Below are positions 55,499-64,000 of a stretch of DNA of 64,000 nucleotides, piece by piece. The notes beneath the pieces were generated by a model. The model was not told the origin of the DNA, ran no database searches, and was given only the letters and a program-made list of their open reading frames with translations. This DNA comes from Gemmatimonadaceae bacterium. Its GTDB lineage: Bacteria > Gemmatimonadota > Gemmatimonadetes > Gemmatimonadales > Gemmatimonadaceae. The position numbers and the translations under genes are program-made. Location: positions 186,001 to 250,000 of the forward strand of contig JADLCY010000015.1 in assembly GCA_020846935.1 (NCBI GenBank), written 5' to 3'. Position 1 is the first letter of the stretch. The number at the start of each line of letters is the position of its first letter.

Positions 55499-57061
55499 AC
55501 GTGCAGCCGCCGCATCGAGAGGAGGCGGCGCCTCGGCTTGGCGCCCCGAAGTCGTGACGCCAGTCGTCGGCGTGCGGGTGGTACCGCCGCGGCTCGCAGC
55601 GATCGCGGTCATTCCCGGTTCCGTGCGGCGCGCGGCAATGCCACGAGCAGCGCTGTCGCAGATGGATCGGACGAACGCGACGGTGGACTTCTCCGGCGCC
55701 CGCACGTGCCAGGCACGGTCACAATACACGCAGCCCACCATGCGTGACCCGACCATGACGGGGAACACACCAAAGCTCCCGGCGCCCAGCGACTGCGCGA
55801 ACCGTAGCTCCTGAGCCGTGAAGTCGCGATCGACCGGGACGAACGTGCTCTGTCGCCGAAGCATGGCGACGGCAAGTGGTCCGGCGCGCGGCGACAGCTC
55901 GAAGGAGAACTGCGGGAGCAGCGCTTCCACCTGGTCGCCGAGTCCGAACCGCGCCGTGGCGGTCGACCGATCCGGTGACAACACGCAGAAGACGACGCGA
56001 TCGAACGGGCCGCCGCGATAGATCGCCTCGAGCATGGTGAGGATCAGGCGATTGAGGTCGGTGCCCGACGCCGGCTCGGCCGCGTGGCGGACCTCGGCGA
56101 CGAGTGCCTCGCGCCTGGCGAGTGCTGCCGCTTCGCCGTCCGGAGCGATCGCGAGTTCACCGGACGGTGTCCGCGACAGGCGTCCGCCGCCCAGCTGCAG
56201 GACCGCCGCATCGTGCTGACGCCGGAGTCGCAGGTCGTCCAGTCCGACCTTCGCGCTCGCAAAGATCTCGCGGGTCTCGCGCAAGGCAGCACGCACCACA
56301 TCGGTGGCCTGCGCGCGGTCGAGGGCAAGCCGTCGACCGTAGCGCTCCAGCACCGAGGGCACGCCGTCGAGTCGCACGGCGCGCTCGTGACGATAGACCG
56401 CGGTGGTCAGCTCATGCGCACACGAGACGATGGCGCTCAGCTCGTTGGCCGCCGCCGGGCCCTCCGCGCGCATCGCGAGGATCACCGATTCCGGCAGCCC
56501 CCAGTGACGCGCCATCGCATCGCCGAGATCCTCGAACACGAAGCCCAGCACGTCGAAGCTTGCGCCGGCGACGGACTGCTTTTGCGACTCCATGCGCGTG
56601 AGGACCTGCGCGTATTCGCGCGGGAAGTAGCCCGCCACGAGGACTTCGCCGAGGTTCCGGAACATGCCGGCGAGATGCGCCTCCTCGGGATCGGGAAGCC
56701 GTCGGAGCATCGCCAGTTCGCGGGCATGATTGGCGGTGATCATGCTCATGAGCATGAGTTCCCTGAGCCCGGGCGACCGCTTGCGGTAGTGGTCGAACAC
56801 CAGGAGGCTCGCCGCGAGGTGGCGCACCGTGCGGGCGCCGAGCAGGAGCATGGCGTGGGCCGCGCTCTGCACCGTGGCGCCGCCGCGCTTGTAGTACGCA
56901 CTGTTCGCGGTCCGCAGCACCTTGAGCGTCAGCGCGTACTCGCGGAGCACGATGTTCGCGAGCCGCTGCAGCGAGGCGTCGTCGTCAGGCACTGCCTTGA
57001 GCGCCTCGAGCGCATCCGTCGCGATCGCCGGGAAGTCCGACTCGGAGAGGATGCGCCGCAT
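55478..57061 (-). CDS. HDOD domain protein with a C-terminal GAF domain
   Basis: The 527-residue protein has an HDOD domain (residues 10-205: LANIVLREYALTLKVLRTANSAYY, LLGARTVRHLAASLLVF, LAGMFRNLGEVLVAGYFP). These metal-dependent-hydrolase-like folds without full catalytic residues often act in signalling. A central helical linker and a GAF domain from about residue 315 follow (LILTMLEAIYRGGPFDRVVFCVLS). ATG at 57061 is preferred: GAGG lies at ribosome-site distance, whereas a longer frame to 57148 would overlap the divergent cytochrome gene and leave no promoter space. Confidence 0.83.
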   Translation of the reverse strand: MRRILSESDFPAIATDALEALKAVPDDDASLQRLANIVLREYALTLKVLRTANSAYYKRGGATVQSAAHAMLLLGARTVRHLAASLLVFDHYRKRSPGLRELMLMSMITANHARELAMLRRLPDPEEAHLAGMFRNLGEVLVAGYFPREYAQVLTRMESQKQSVAGASFDVLGFVFEDLGDAMARHWGLPESVILAMRAEGPAAANELSAIVSCAHELTTAVYRHERAVRLDGVPSVLERYGRRLALDRAQATDVVRAALRETREIFASAKVGLDDLRLRRQHDAAVLQLGGGRLSRTPSGELAIAPDGEAAALARREALVAEVRHAAEPASGTDLNRLILTMLEAIYRGGPFDRVVFCVLSPDRSTATARFGLGDQVEALLPQFSFELSPRAGPLAVAMLRRQSTFVPVDRDFTAQELRFAQSLGAGSFGVFPVMVGSRMVGCVYCDRAWHVRAPEKSTVAFVRSICDSAARGIAARRTEPGMTAIAASRGGTTRTPTTGVTTSGRQAEAPPPLDAAAARRPVAGA

Positions 57062-57146
57062 GCGGACCTCGAGTGGCGTCGGCGCGTCCGTATTGTGCCC
57101 GTCCCTGTCACGCGGGTAACGTTGCGGCTGCTGCAGGTCCATGCCC

Positions 57147-57872
57147 ATGTCGCGAGGTTTCGGGGGCGGAGAAGACTTCCCGAGTATCGGCCGGTTGCCA
57201 CGAATTCTTCAGTCATTCGCAGTCGGGGCCCTCATGGCGCTCCCCGGCGTCGCCAGTCCTCAGGCGCCGCTGAGTGCGTTTGCCGTCCACAAGGCGGAAA
57301 CGCTGCTCAGGGAGCAGTTGCCCTGCCTCGGCTGTCACGCGCTTGGCAGCGACGGCGGTCGCCTCGCGCCTGACCTGCTCACTGTGCGCGAGCGACGATC
57401 GGTGGCCTACATCGCCGCGATGGTCGACGATCCGCAGCGCCTGGTGCCTGGGAGTCTCATGCCGCGCCTGACGATGGCGCCGGCCACCCGCGACCTCATC
57501 GTCCGCTACCTGCAGACGCGGCCCGGCACGGGGGCAACGCCACCTGCCGGGGCCGCGCGCGCGGTGCCTGACGCCGGTGGCCCCGCGTTGTATGGCCGAT
57601 GGTGCGCGCCGTGCCACGGAGCGTCGGGCCGCGGCGACGGGCTCAACGCGTCACGACTGCCGGTCACCCCTGCCGCGCACGCCAGCGCCGCCTCGATGTC
57701 GGCCCGCTCCGACGATGCCCTCTACGACACGATCGCGAGCGGCGGCGCGATCATGAACCGCAGCCCGCGGATGCCGGCGTTCGGCGAGACGCTCACGCCA
57801 CCGCAGATCCGCGCCCTGGTCGCCGAGATTCGCCGCCTGTGCCGCTGCGAGGGGCCGGCATGGAGCAGGTAG
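57147..57872 (+). CDS. Exported dihaem cytochrome c
   Basis: The product of about 241 residues has a hydrophobic export signal (FAVGALMALPGVASPQA) and two class I haem sites: CLGCH in the N-terminal half and CAPCH in the C-terminal half, each followed by a methionine-containing loop (MPRLTMAPA, RMPAFGETL). It should carry electrons in the periplasm. The start is uncertain; ATG at 57147 is used, while TTG at 57195 would begin directly before the signal core. The octaheme gene follows 25 bases downstream, so they form one electron-transfer unit. Confidence 0.82.
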   Translation: MSRGFGGGEDFPSIGRLPRILQSFAVGALMALPGVASPQAPLSAFAVHKAETLLREQLPCLGCHALGSDGGRLAPDLLTVRERRSVAYIAAMVDDPQRLVPGSLMPRLTMAPATRDLIVRYLQTRPGTGATPPAGAARAVPDAGGPALYGRWCAPCHGASGRGDGLNASRLPVTPAAHASAASMSARSDDALYDTIASGGAIMNRSPRMPAFGETLTPPQIRALVAEIRRLCRCEGPAWSR

Positions 57873-57897
57873 ACATGCGACGCCGGGGCACACCGTG

Positions 57898-60384
57898 ATG
57901 GCCAGGAAGCGCAAAGGAGGTCGACGACCGGGGGACGCGTCCGGCGGTCCGCGTCTGGTGCCTGACGAGTCACCGGCAGCGGCGCCTGCCTCGGCCCGCC
58001 TGACGAGAGGGCGACTGTGGGCAGCGCTCGGCGTCGTGGCCGCGATGACCGTGGCCGCCACGCTCACCGTGCTGCGCACCTCGCGCGACGCGCCGGACTC
58101 CGGTGTCGAGACGCCGCTCCCGCCGCCGCGGGTGGCATTCGAGGCGGCTGACGTTTCTGCGTCGGACTTTCTTGGATCCGAGGCCTGCGCCTCGTGCCAT
58201 CGCGCGGCGTACGACACCTGGCGGGGCTCTACGCACGCGGCCGCGGGCGGTGCTCCGGGATCCGTGCGGCTGCTGAAAGCCTTCGACGGCACGCCGATGC
58301 GCTTTCGCGATGGCGTGGTGGTCCCCGAGCGGCGCGGCAACACGTGGCAGTTCGTCGTGCGACAGGAGGGTCGCCCCGAGCGGACGTATCGCGTGGACGG
58401 CGTGGTGGGAGGTGGCCATATGCAGGGCGGTGGCACGCAGGGATTCGTGTCGCGACTCGCCGACGGCACGCTGCGCTTCTTGCCGTTCGATTTCATTCGA
58501 CGCGAAGCGACGTGGTTCTGCAATACCGGATCCCGCGCCAACCGCGGATGGGTGCCGATCACGCCCGATCTGCGCCTCGCCGACTGCGGGGACTGGCCGC
58601 CACAGCGCGTTTTGGGCGACGAACTGCGGTTCACCAACTGCCAGTCGTGCCACGGGAGCCAGATCGAAGTTTCGGTGGACTCGGCGGCGCGTACGTACCG
58701 GACGCGGTATGCGTCGCTGGGTATCGACTGCGAATCGTGCCACGGACCCGGACGGCGACACGTGGCGCTGGTGGGCGATCCGGCCGCGGTAGCACGGGGC
58801 GAGATCGGGATGACGCCGCTCGCCACGCTCGCCAAGGACGCGTCGTTAGGCACGTGTTTCCAGTGCCACGCCCTCAAGGACCAGCTCCGGCCGGGCTACC
58901 GCGCCGGACGATCGCTCACCGCCTACTACTCATTGCAGCTGCCACAGCTGGGCGACGCCGCGCACTTACCGGACGGACGCGTCCGGACGTTCGCCTATCA
59001 GGAGGGCCACCTCTTCAGCGATTGCTACGTGAACGGCGGCATGACCTGCACGAGCTGTCACGACCCGCATTCCCAGGGGTATCGCGACGTGCAGGGACGC
59101 CCGCTCGTGGGCCGCTTCGACGACCGCCAGTGCACGTCGTGTCATGCCAGCAAGGCCACGCAGGTCTCGCTGCATACCAACCACCCGGCAGACTCGCCCG
59201 GGAGTCGCTGCGTGGCCTGCCACATGCCGTACCTGCAGGAACCCGAGGTGGGCACGGCCTTGCAGTACGCGCGGTCGGACCACGCCATCCCGATCCCGAG
59301 ACCGCTGGCCGATTCGGCGCTGGGCGTTCGCAGCGCGTGCCGCTCGTGTCACGCCGATCGCTCCGAGGCGGCGCTCGACCAACAGGTCCGGTCGTGGTAC
59401 CGCGAGCTCAAGCCGATCGCCCCGACCATCGCCTCGGTGCTCGAGGGCCGCGAGACGACCGACGCCGCGCGCGCCGCCACCACCCTGCTCCTGCCGGACG
59501 CCCCGCATACCGCCGCGCAGTTCGTCGGTCTCGCGCTGTTCACCGAACGCTTCCTCACCCCAAACATCCCGCTGCAGGGCACGCCATCGGAGCGCCTGCG
59601 CCGGCTCGCCGCCGATCGCGACCTTGATGTACGCGCGGTGGCGCTGGCCGCGCTGCACTACACGGGTGGCGCACGAGCACGCGGCTTTCTGGCCACGCAG
59701 CTCGGCGACCAGGGCTCCGACGAGCCGCTCGTGCGGAGCCGGTGGGCCACGACGCTGGGGTTTCTCGCCGATCGCCAGCGCGAGGCCGGGGATCCGGTGG
59801 CGGCCGTGACCACCTACCAGAAAGCCCTCGAGATCGAGCCGCGCAATCCCCGCATCCACCTCAACCATGGGCTCGCGCTCGCAAACGCGGGCCGACTCCC
59901 TGAGGCAATCGCGGCCTACGACCGGAGCCTGACGCTCGATGCCGCGCAGCCGCTGGCCTGGGTGAACATGGGCATTGCACGGGCCGCGAGCGGCGATGCG
60001 CCGGGCGCCGTACGCGCGTACGAGCGCGCGCTCGCCATCAACGCGCGCGAGCCGCTGGCCCACTTCAATCTCGGCAACCTGCGCCTCGAGTCTGGTCAAC
60101 TGGACGCCGCCTCCGCGTCGTACCGCGCGGCGCTCGCCGCCGACCCATCGCTCGCGCTCGCCCGTTTCTACCTTGCGCGCATTCTCGCTCAGCGGGGCGA
60201 CCTGCGCGGCGCGCTTGCTGAAGTCGATGCCGGCCTCGAATTCGATCCCACCAACGCGGAGGCGCAGGCCGCGAGGGCGCAGCTTACCGCGATGATCGCC
60301 GGCGTCGGACGGCCGGCGGCTTCTTCGGTACCGCCGACGCCTCGCGCAGGGAGCGTAGCAGCACGCGCACCTCGGTCGTCGTGA
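57898..60384 (+). CDS. Membrane-anchored octaheme cytochrome c fused to TPR repeats
   Basis: The 828-residue protein has an N-terminal membrane anchor (GRLWAALGVVAAMTVAATLTVL), then a cytochrome c554-like region with eight CxxCH sites (CASCH, CQSCH, CESCH, CFQCH, CTSCH twice, CVACH, CRSCH) between residues 100 and 485. A helical repeat region follows, and at least four C-terminal TPR units (NPRIHLNHGLALANAGRLPEAIAAY and similar). It should be periplasmic and pass electrons, with the TPRs docking a partner. The substrate is unknown. The ATG at 57898 follows the dihaem gene by 25 bases. Its last 101 bases overlap the end of a reverse gene. Confidence 0.88.
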   Translation: MARKRKGGRRPGDASGGPRLVPDESPAAAPASARLTRGRLWAALGVVAAMTVAATLTVLRTSRDAPDSGVETPLPPPRVAFEAADVSASDFLGSEACASCHRAAYDTWRGSTHAAAGGAPGSVRLLKAFDGTPMRFRDGVVVPERRGNTWQFVVRQEGRPERTYRVDGVVGGGHMQGGGTQGFVSRLADGTLRFLPFDFIRREATWFCNTGSRANRGWVPITPDLRLADCGDWPPQRVLGDELRFTNCQSCHGSQIEVSVDSAARTYRTRYASLGIDCESCHGPGRRHVALVGDPAAVARGEIGMTPLATLAKDASLGTCFQCHALKDQLRPGYRAGRSLTAYYSLQLPQLGDAAHLPDGRVRTFAYQEGHLFSDCYVNGGMTCTSCHDPHSQGYRDVQGRPLVGRFDDRQCTSCHASKATQVSLHTNHPADSPGSRCVACHMPYLQEPEVGTALQYARSDHAIPIPRPLADSALGVRSACRSCHADRSEAALDQQVRSWYRELKPIAPTIASVLEGRETTDAARAATTLLLPDAPHTAAQFVGLALFTERFLTPNIPLQGTPSERLRRLAADRDLDVRAVALAALHYTGGARARGFLATQLGDQGSDEPLVRSRWATTLGFLADRQREAGDPVAAVTTYQKALEIEPRNPRIHLNHGLALANAGRLPEAIAAYDRSLTLDAAQPLAWVNMGIARAASGDAPGAVRAYERALAINAREPLAHFNLGNLRLESGQLDAASASYRAALAADPSLALARFYLARILAQRGDLRGALAEVDAGLEFDPTNAEAQAARAQLTAMIAGVGRPAASSVPPTPRAGSVAARAPRSS

Positions 60385-60781
60385 GCGTCGCGCGGACCCC
60401 CGAGACCACGTCGTCCGCCATGAACAGTCGATAGACCCGCTGCCGGTCCGCGCCGCGGCCCGCTGGTGAAAGACTCATGGCGCCGGCGCTCGTCCCCGGC
60501 TCCTCCACGCGCAGGGTCCATGTCGTGTCGCGCCGCGCGCGCGTACTCGTCAGGCGGCGCGTGAGTGAATCGACGAATCGACGCACGTCGGTCCCCCGGA
60601 ACGCCGCCGACGCCGAGCCGGAGTCCCCCGACGCACCCAGCAGGACATCGGTGCCGCTGGTGCGGACTTCGAACGCCACGTCCCCGAAAAGGCCGCGCCA
60701 CACGAGTCGACCGCCCTGCGCGTAAACAAGTGAAGGCGCGGCGACCGTGAGCACCACCAGGCTGGCGAGGAGTCGGAACAT
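60284..60781 (-). CDS. Exported protein of unknown function
   Basis: The 165-residue product has a signal peptide (LLASLVVLTVAAPSLVYAQ) and a strand-rich body (GLFGDVAFEVRTSGTDVLLG, TTWTLRVEEPG, then RVYRLFMADDVVSGVRATLT). It ends in a basic tail. It has no recognised family. The coding frame overlaps the 3' end of the octaheme cytochrome gene by 101 bases on the opposite strand. Confidence 0.65.
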   Translation of the reverse strand: MFRLLASLVVLTVAAPSLVYAQGGRLVWRGLFGDVAFEVRTSGTDVLLGASGDSGSASAAFRGTDVRRFVDSLTRRLTSTRARRDTTWTLRVEEPGTSAGAMSLSPAGRGADRQRVYRLFMADDVVSGVRATLTTTEVRVLLRSLREASAVPKKPPAVRRRRSSR

Positions 60782-60904
60782 CAGGCGAAAGTGGGGCCTC
60801 TCTCGACATTGTGGAAGTCGCGTTCGCCCCGTTTGCCGACTAGCCGGACGGCAGGTGCCGCATATCTTCGGATCACCGTTCGCTTACCCCCTCGAGAGGT
60901 GCAG

Positions 60905-63724
60905 ATGCAAGCACAACGATTGTGGCGATTCGTGCTGGCCACCGTGACGGTGTGTGCAGCCCCGGCGCTCCAGGCGCAGCAGGTGGGCAGCATCACCGGA
61001 AGGGTTACCAGTTCGGAAGGATCGTTGCCGGTAAATGGCGGCCGCATCCAGGCGATCGCGAGCAGCGGTCAGGCCGCAGCCTCGGTCCTGACGCGAGAGG
61101 ACGGCACCTACCGCATCGTCAATCTCGCCCCCGGGACGTACATCGTGCGCGCCGGAGGCATCGGATACATCCAGCAGGACATTCCCAACGTGACCGTCAC
61201 GGCCGGTGGGACGGTCACGCAGGACATCTCGCTCACCCCAGCGGCCACGCGGCTCAATGCGGTCGTGACGACCGCGACGCGCGGCGCCGAGCCGGAGAAG
61301 ATCCTCGAATCGCCCAACTCGATCTCCGTGGTGAGCGCCGAACGTATCGCCGAGCGACCGGCGGTGACGGCGACGGACCACCTGAAGTCGTCGCCGGGCC
61401 TCGCCATTTCCACGGGCGGCATCGCACAATCGAACGTCGTCTCGCGCGGATTCAACAACGCGTTTTCCACGACGATGCTGATGTTGCAGGACTATCGGTT
61501 TGCCGGGGTCCCGTCGCTTCGCGTCAACGTGCCGTTCCTGTTCACGGGCACCGGGGACGACATCGACCGCATCGAAGTGCTGCAGGGACCGGCGGCCGCG
61601 CTCTACGGGCCAAACTCCGGCAACGGAGTCCTGCACATCATCACGAAGTCCCCGTTCGCCTCGCAAGGCACCACGGTGACCGTGGACGGTGGCGAGCGAT
61701 CGCTCCTGCGCGCCGGCCTGCGCAACGCGGGCGCCACGGGCGACGGCAAGTGGGGCTACAAGATCGCGGGCGAATACTTCACGGCAAAGGATTTCGAGTA
61801 CCGGGATCCGAACGAACCCGCCACCTATTCGCTGACCGACACGCGGGTCCCCCAGTCGCGCCGCGGCGATGCCGTCTCGCGCAACTTCGATCTGCAACGC
61901 ACCTCCGGCGAAGCCCGCCTCGACTTCCGCCCCAACGAAGACACCGAGATCATCTCCTCGGCCGGCTACTCGAAGATCGGGCGCGGCATGGAGATCACCA
62001 CCACGTTCGGCGCCGCGCAGGTGCGAGACTGGAGCTACCTCAGCCTGCAGGAGCGCTTCCGGCACAAGAAGTTTTTTGCGCAGCTCTTCTACAACAACTC
62101 CAACTCGGGCAACGACAGCCCACAGGACGACGCCGGGACGTATTACCTGCGCACCGGCATTCCGGTGGTTGACCGTTCGAGCGTACTCGTCGGCCAGTTG
62201 CAGCAGGGCCTCGAGTTCGGTCGCACGCGCGTGGTACTTGGCGGCGACTACATCGCCACACGCCCGAAGACCGAAGGGTCGATCAACGGCCGCAACGACG
62301 ACAACGACGACATCAACGAATACGGCGCCTACATCCAGACGACGACGGAGCTGGCACCCAAGCTGGACCTGCTCGCCGCGATCCGTGGCGACGTGAACTC
62401 CCGCATCGAAGGCTCGCAGTGGTCACCGCGCGCCGCCCTGATCTTCAAGGCGACACCGACGCAGAACCTCCGCGTCACCTACAACCGCGCGTTCAACTCG
62501 CCCGCCTCGTTCGCCTTCTTCCTCGATCAGTACTCCGGCCAGACGCCAGCGCCCGGGCTGCCCGTGCAGATCATGGGCAACCCGCCAAAGATGGGGTGGC
62601 AGTTCAACCGCTCGTGCAACGGACTGTGCATGCGCTCTCCGTATGCGCAGGGCGTGCAGGCGGCGAGCGCCACCGCGGCCTACCCAGGCTTCATTCAAGC
62701 GCTGCCGAACATCGTGCGCGGCCTGCCCGTTTCGCAGTTTGGCCAGGCTGGTGAAGCCGGCCGCCAGCAGCTCCTCGGACTGCTCACGCAGCTCGGTCCC
62801 ATCCTCAACGCGCTCCGACCGACGCCGACCGACATCGGCTCGGTGCTGCTCGACCTCAATACGCGTCGCCCGCTCACCAGCGCGCCCACGGACTACGCGC
62901 CGCTCGGTGCGAACTTCTCGACCACCTGGGAAGTCGGCTACAAGGGGCTCTTCAATGAACGCTTCCGCCTGGCGACCGACCTGTGGTTCTCACGCCGACC
63001 GGCGGACCCCACCACGCAGATCCTCAACCCTGGCGTCCTGTTCAATCCGCAGCAACTGGGCGCGTTCCTCGGGGGCCGCATCGCGCAGGCGCTGATTGCC
63101 CAGGGTATGCCCGCACAGCAGGCGCAGGCCACGGCCACGGCGGCCGCCGGCGCCCTCACCCCGTTGATGGCGGCGATTCCCGTCGGCGCCGCGGCGTTCA
63201 CGAACCCGCTGTACGACCAGTCGTACCTCGTGTTCTCCTACCAGAATGCTGCAGGCTACGTGAACGTGAGCGGCCTCGACGTCGCCGCGGATTTCCTGAT
63301 CAACGACCGCTGGTCGCTCGAAGGCACCTACTCCTACCTCAGCGACAACGTCTTCCCGGACGCGCCGGGCGCCACGCCCGGCAACCCGCTCGCGGCCAAC
63401 GCCGCCAACCATCGCGGGAGCGCCGCGCTGCGCTACGCCAACCTGACGAGCGGATTCAGCAGCGAGATTCGCGGACGCTACGCCAACGCATTCCCCGTAA
63501 ACTCGGGCGTCTTCAATTCCTACGGGGTCGGGACGCCGGTGCGGTATCCCGCAGTGCCGGTGAATGCGTTCCTCGACCTCGGCTTCTCCTGGAAGCTGCC
63601 GGTGGCGAGCGAAGTGCGCTGGTCGATCAACGTGACCAACGTGCTCAACAACCAGAAGGCGACCTTTGTCGGCACGCCGAAGATCGGGCGGTTGGCGCTT
63701 ACGCGATTGCAGTACACGTTCTGA
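60905..63724 (+). CDS. TonB-dependent receptor with an N-terminal carboxypeptidase-regulatory-like domain
   Basis: The 939-residue outer-membrane receptor has a signal peptide ([18 protein letters not shown]), a CarboxypepD_reg-like beta-sandwich at about residues 26-110 ([36 protein letters not shown]), a plug domain ([21 protein letters not shown], then [21 protein letters not shown]) and a 22-strand barrel ending in LQYTF with a terminal Phe. It takes up a large or scarce nutrient using TonB energy, but no SusD-like or siderophore gene adjoins it. The ATG at 60905 has a GAGGTG site, and a TATCTTCG element lies 42 bases upstream of the start. Confidence 0.93.
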   Translation: MQAQRLWRFVLATVTVCAAPALQAQQVGSITGRVTSSEGSLPVNGGRIQAIASSGQAAASVLTREDGTYRIVNLAPGTYIVRAGGIGYIQQDIPNVTVTAGGTVTQDISLTPAATRLNAVVTTATRGAEPEKILESPNSISVVSAERIAERPAVTATDHLKSSPGLAISTGGIAQSNVVSRGFNNAFSTTMLMLQDYRFAGVPSLRVNVPFLFTGTGDDIDRIEVLQGPAAALYGPNSGNGVLHIITKSPFASQGTTVTVDGGERSLLRAGLRNAGATGDGKWGYKIAGEYFTAKDFEYRDPNEPATYSLTDTRVPQSRRGDAVSRNFDLQRTSGEARLDFRPNEDTEIISSAGYSKIGRGMEITTTFGAAQVRDWSYLSLQERFRHKKFFAQLFYNNSNSGNDSPQDDAGTYYLRTGIPVVDRSSVLVGQLQQGLEFGRTRVVLGGDYIATRPKTEGSINGRNDDNDDINEYGAYIQTTTELAPKLDLLAAIRGDVNSRIEGSQWSPRAALIFKATPTQNLRVTYNRAFNSPASFAFFLDQYSGQTPAPGLPVQIMGNPPKMGWQFNRSCNGLCMRSPYAQGVQAASATAAYPGFIQALPNIVRGLPVSQFGQAGEAGRQQLLGLLTQLGPILNALRPTPTDIGSVLLDLNTRRPLTSAPTDYAPLGANFSTTWEVGYKGLFNERFRLATDLWFSRRPADPTTQILNPGVLFNPQQLGAFLGGRIAQALIAQGMPAQQAQATATAAAGALTPLMAAIPVGAAAFTNPLYDQSYLVFSYQNAAGYVNVSGLDVAADFLINDRWSLEGTYSYLSDNVFPDAPGATPGNPLAANAANHRGSAALRYANLTSGFSSEIRGRYANAFPVNSGVFNSYGVGTPVRYPAVPVNAFLDLGFSWKLPVASEVRWSINVTNVLNNQKATFVGTPKIGRLALTRLQYTF

Positions 63725-63761
63725 CATCAACCCGGGTGGCTGCACGCCACACGATCGATGC

Positions 63762-63793
63762 CGGGGGGTCGGTCCACGCGGGCCGGCCCCCCG
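63762..63793 (+). terminator. Terminator of the TonB-dependent receptor gene
   Basis: An 11-bp stem (63762-63772 with 63783-63793, one G-T pair) closes a 10-base loop and is followed by AAGCTTTCCTT. It lies 38 bases after the receptor stop. Confidence 0.8.
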
Positions 63794-63831
63794 AAGCTTT
63801 CCTTCATCGGCTGCCTGACGAGTCCCACGAC

Positions 63832-64000
63832 GTGACCACGCTGCCACGACGCTTTGCGGAGATCCCCGAGCGCGGCGTCCTCGGCCACCGCGGCAACCCC
63901 GCACACGCACCGGAGAACACGCTGGTGAGCTTTCGGCAGGCGCTGGACCTGGGCGCGCACGGGCTCGAGTTCGACGTGCGCCTGACGGGTGATGGGAATC
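63832..64000 (+). CDS. Glycerophosphodiester phosphodiesterase (N-terminal part)
   Basis: The 56 codons before the window edge show the GDPD active-site start: [18 protein letters not shown] followed by [17 protein letters not shown]. The HRG, ENT and E-x-D residues bind metal and catalyse hydrolysis of glycerophosphodiesters to glycerol 3-phosphate and an alcohol. No signal peptide is present from the GTG at 63832, so it is probably cytoplasmic. The gene is cut by the end of the window. Confidence 0.88.
   Translation, partial: MTTLPRRFAEIPERGVLGHRGNPAHAPENTLVSFRQALDLGAHGLEFDVRLTGDGN

Overview
The window is about 64 kb of high-GC bacterial chromosome. It is densely coded on both strands, with no rRNA or tRNA gene, transposase, phage gene or CRISPR array that I can support. 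The gene mix suggests a Gram-negative bacterium of the Gemmatimonadota or a close FCB-group relative: a TonB-dependent receptor with an N-terminal carboxypeptidase-regulatory-like domain, many lipoproteins, ADOP-type orphan permeases with adaptor, ATPases and a two-component pair, six-bladed beta-propeller proteins, S9 and M16 peptidases, a multihaem cytochrome fused to TPRs, and frequent CGTTAGGC octamers. This assignment is an inference from gene content, not from a marker gene.

Layout. 1-12.3 kb: the end of an unknown gene, a phospholipid-synthase-like gene, a membrane protein with a large exported domain, a DUF2461 protein, then a long reverse-strand run (double M16 protease, two TPR proteins, psuG, a kynureninase-family enzyme, an APC permease). 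12.3-24.4 kb: small secreted and glyoxalase-fold proteins, an M20 peptidase, aconitase (acnA), an orphan solute-binding lipoprotein, a glycine-zipper lipoprotein, a predicted selenocysteine peroxiredoxin with an in-frame UGA and SECIS-like hairpin, a glycerate-kinase-like gene and the agmatine-to-putrescine pair aguB-aguA. 24.4-35.8 kb: a second orphan solute-binding lipoprotein, a periplasmic-binding lipoprotein overlapping a chemoreceptor, a degenerate tandem repeat, queC-queE and (3 kb away) queD for 7-deazaguanine synthesis, an ArsR/SRPBCC pair with its own operator, a decayed permease remnant and an NlpC/P60 hydrolase.

36-44.2 kb is one forward operon: membrane-fusion adaptor, ATPase, a 50-residue membrane protein, ADOP permease, second ATPase, NtrC-type response regulator and histidine kinase. 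It looks like a MacAB-like export machine that carries its own regulators.

44.2-49 kb is the most unusual region. A reverse-strand group holds two small secreted cysteine-rich proteins (6 and 8 Cys), two exported six-bladed propellers, a membrane-anchored DsbA-like oxidoreductase and an AraC-type regulator whose best start codon is separated from its reading frame by a run of 12 G. I read it as a candidate undescribed secreted disulfide-peptide system under possible phase-variable control. 49-64 kb: an Ada-N/MGMT repair fusion, a GGDEF-EAL protein, an MFS transporter, an S9 peptidase, an HDOD-GAF protein, a dihaem and an octaheme-TPR cytochrome c, a TonB-dependent receptor and the start of a glycerophosphodiester phosphodiesterase.
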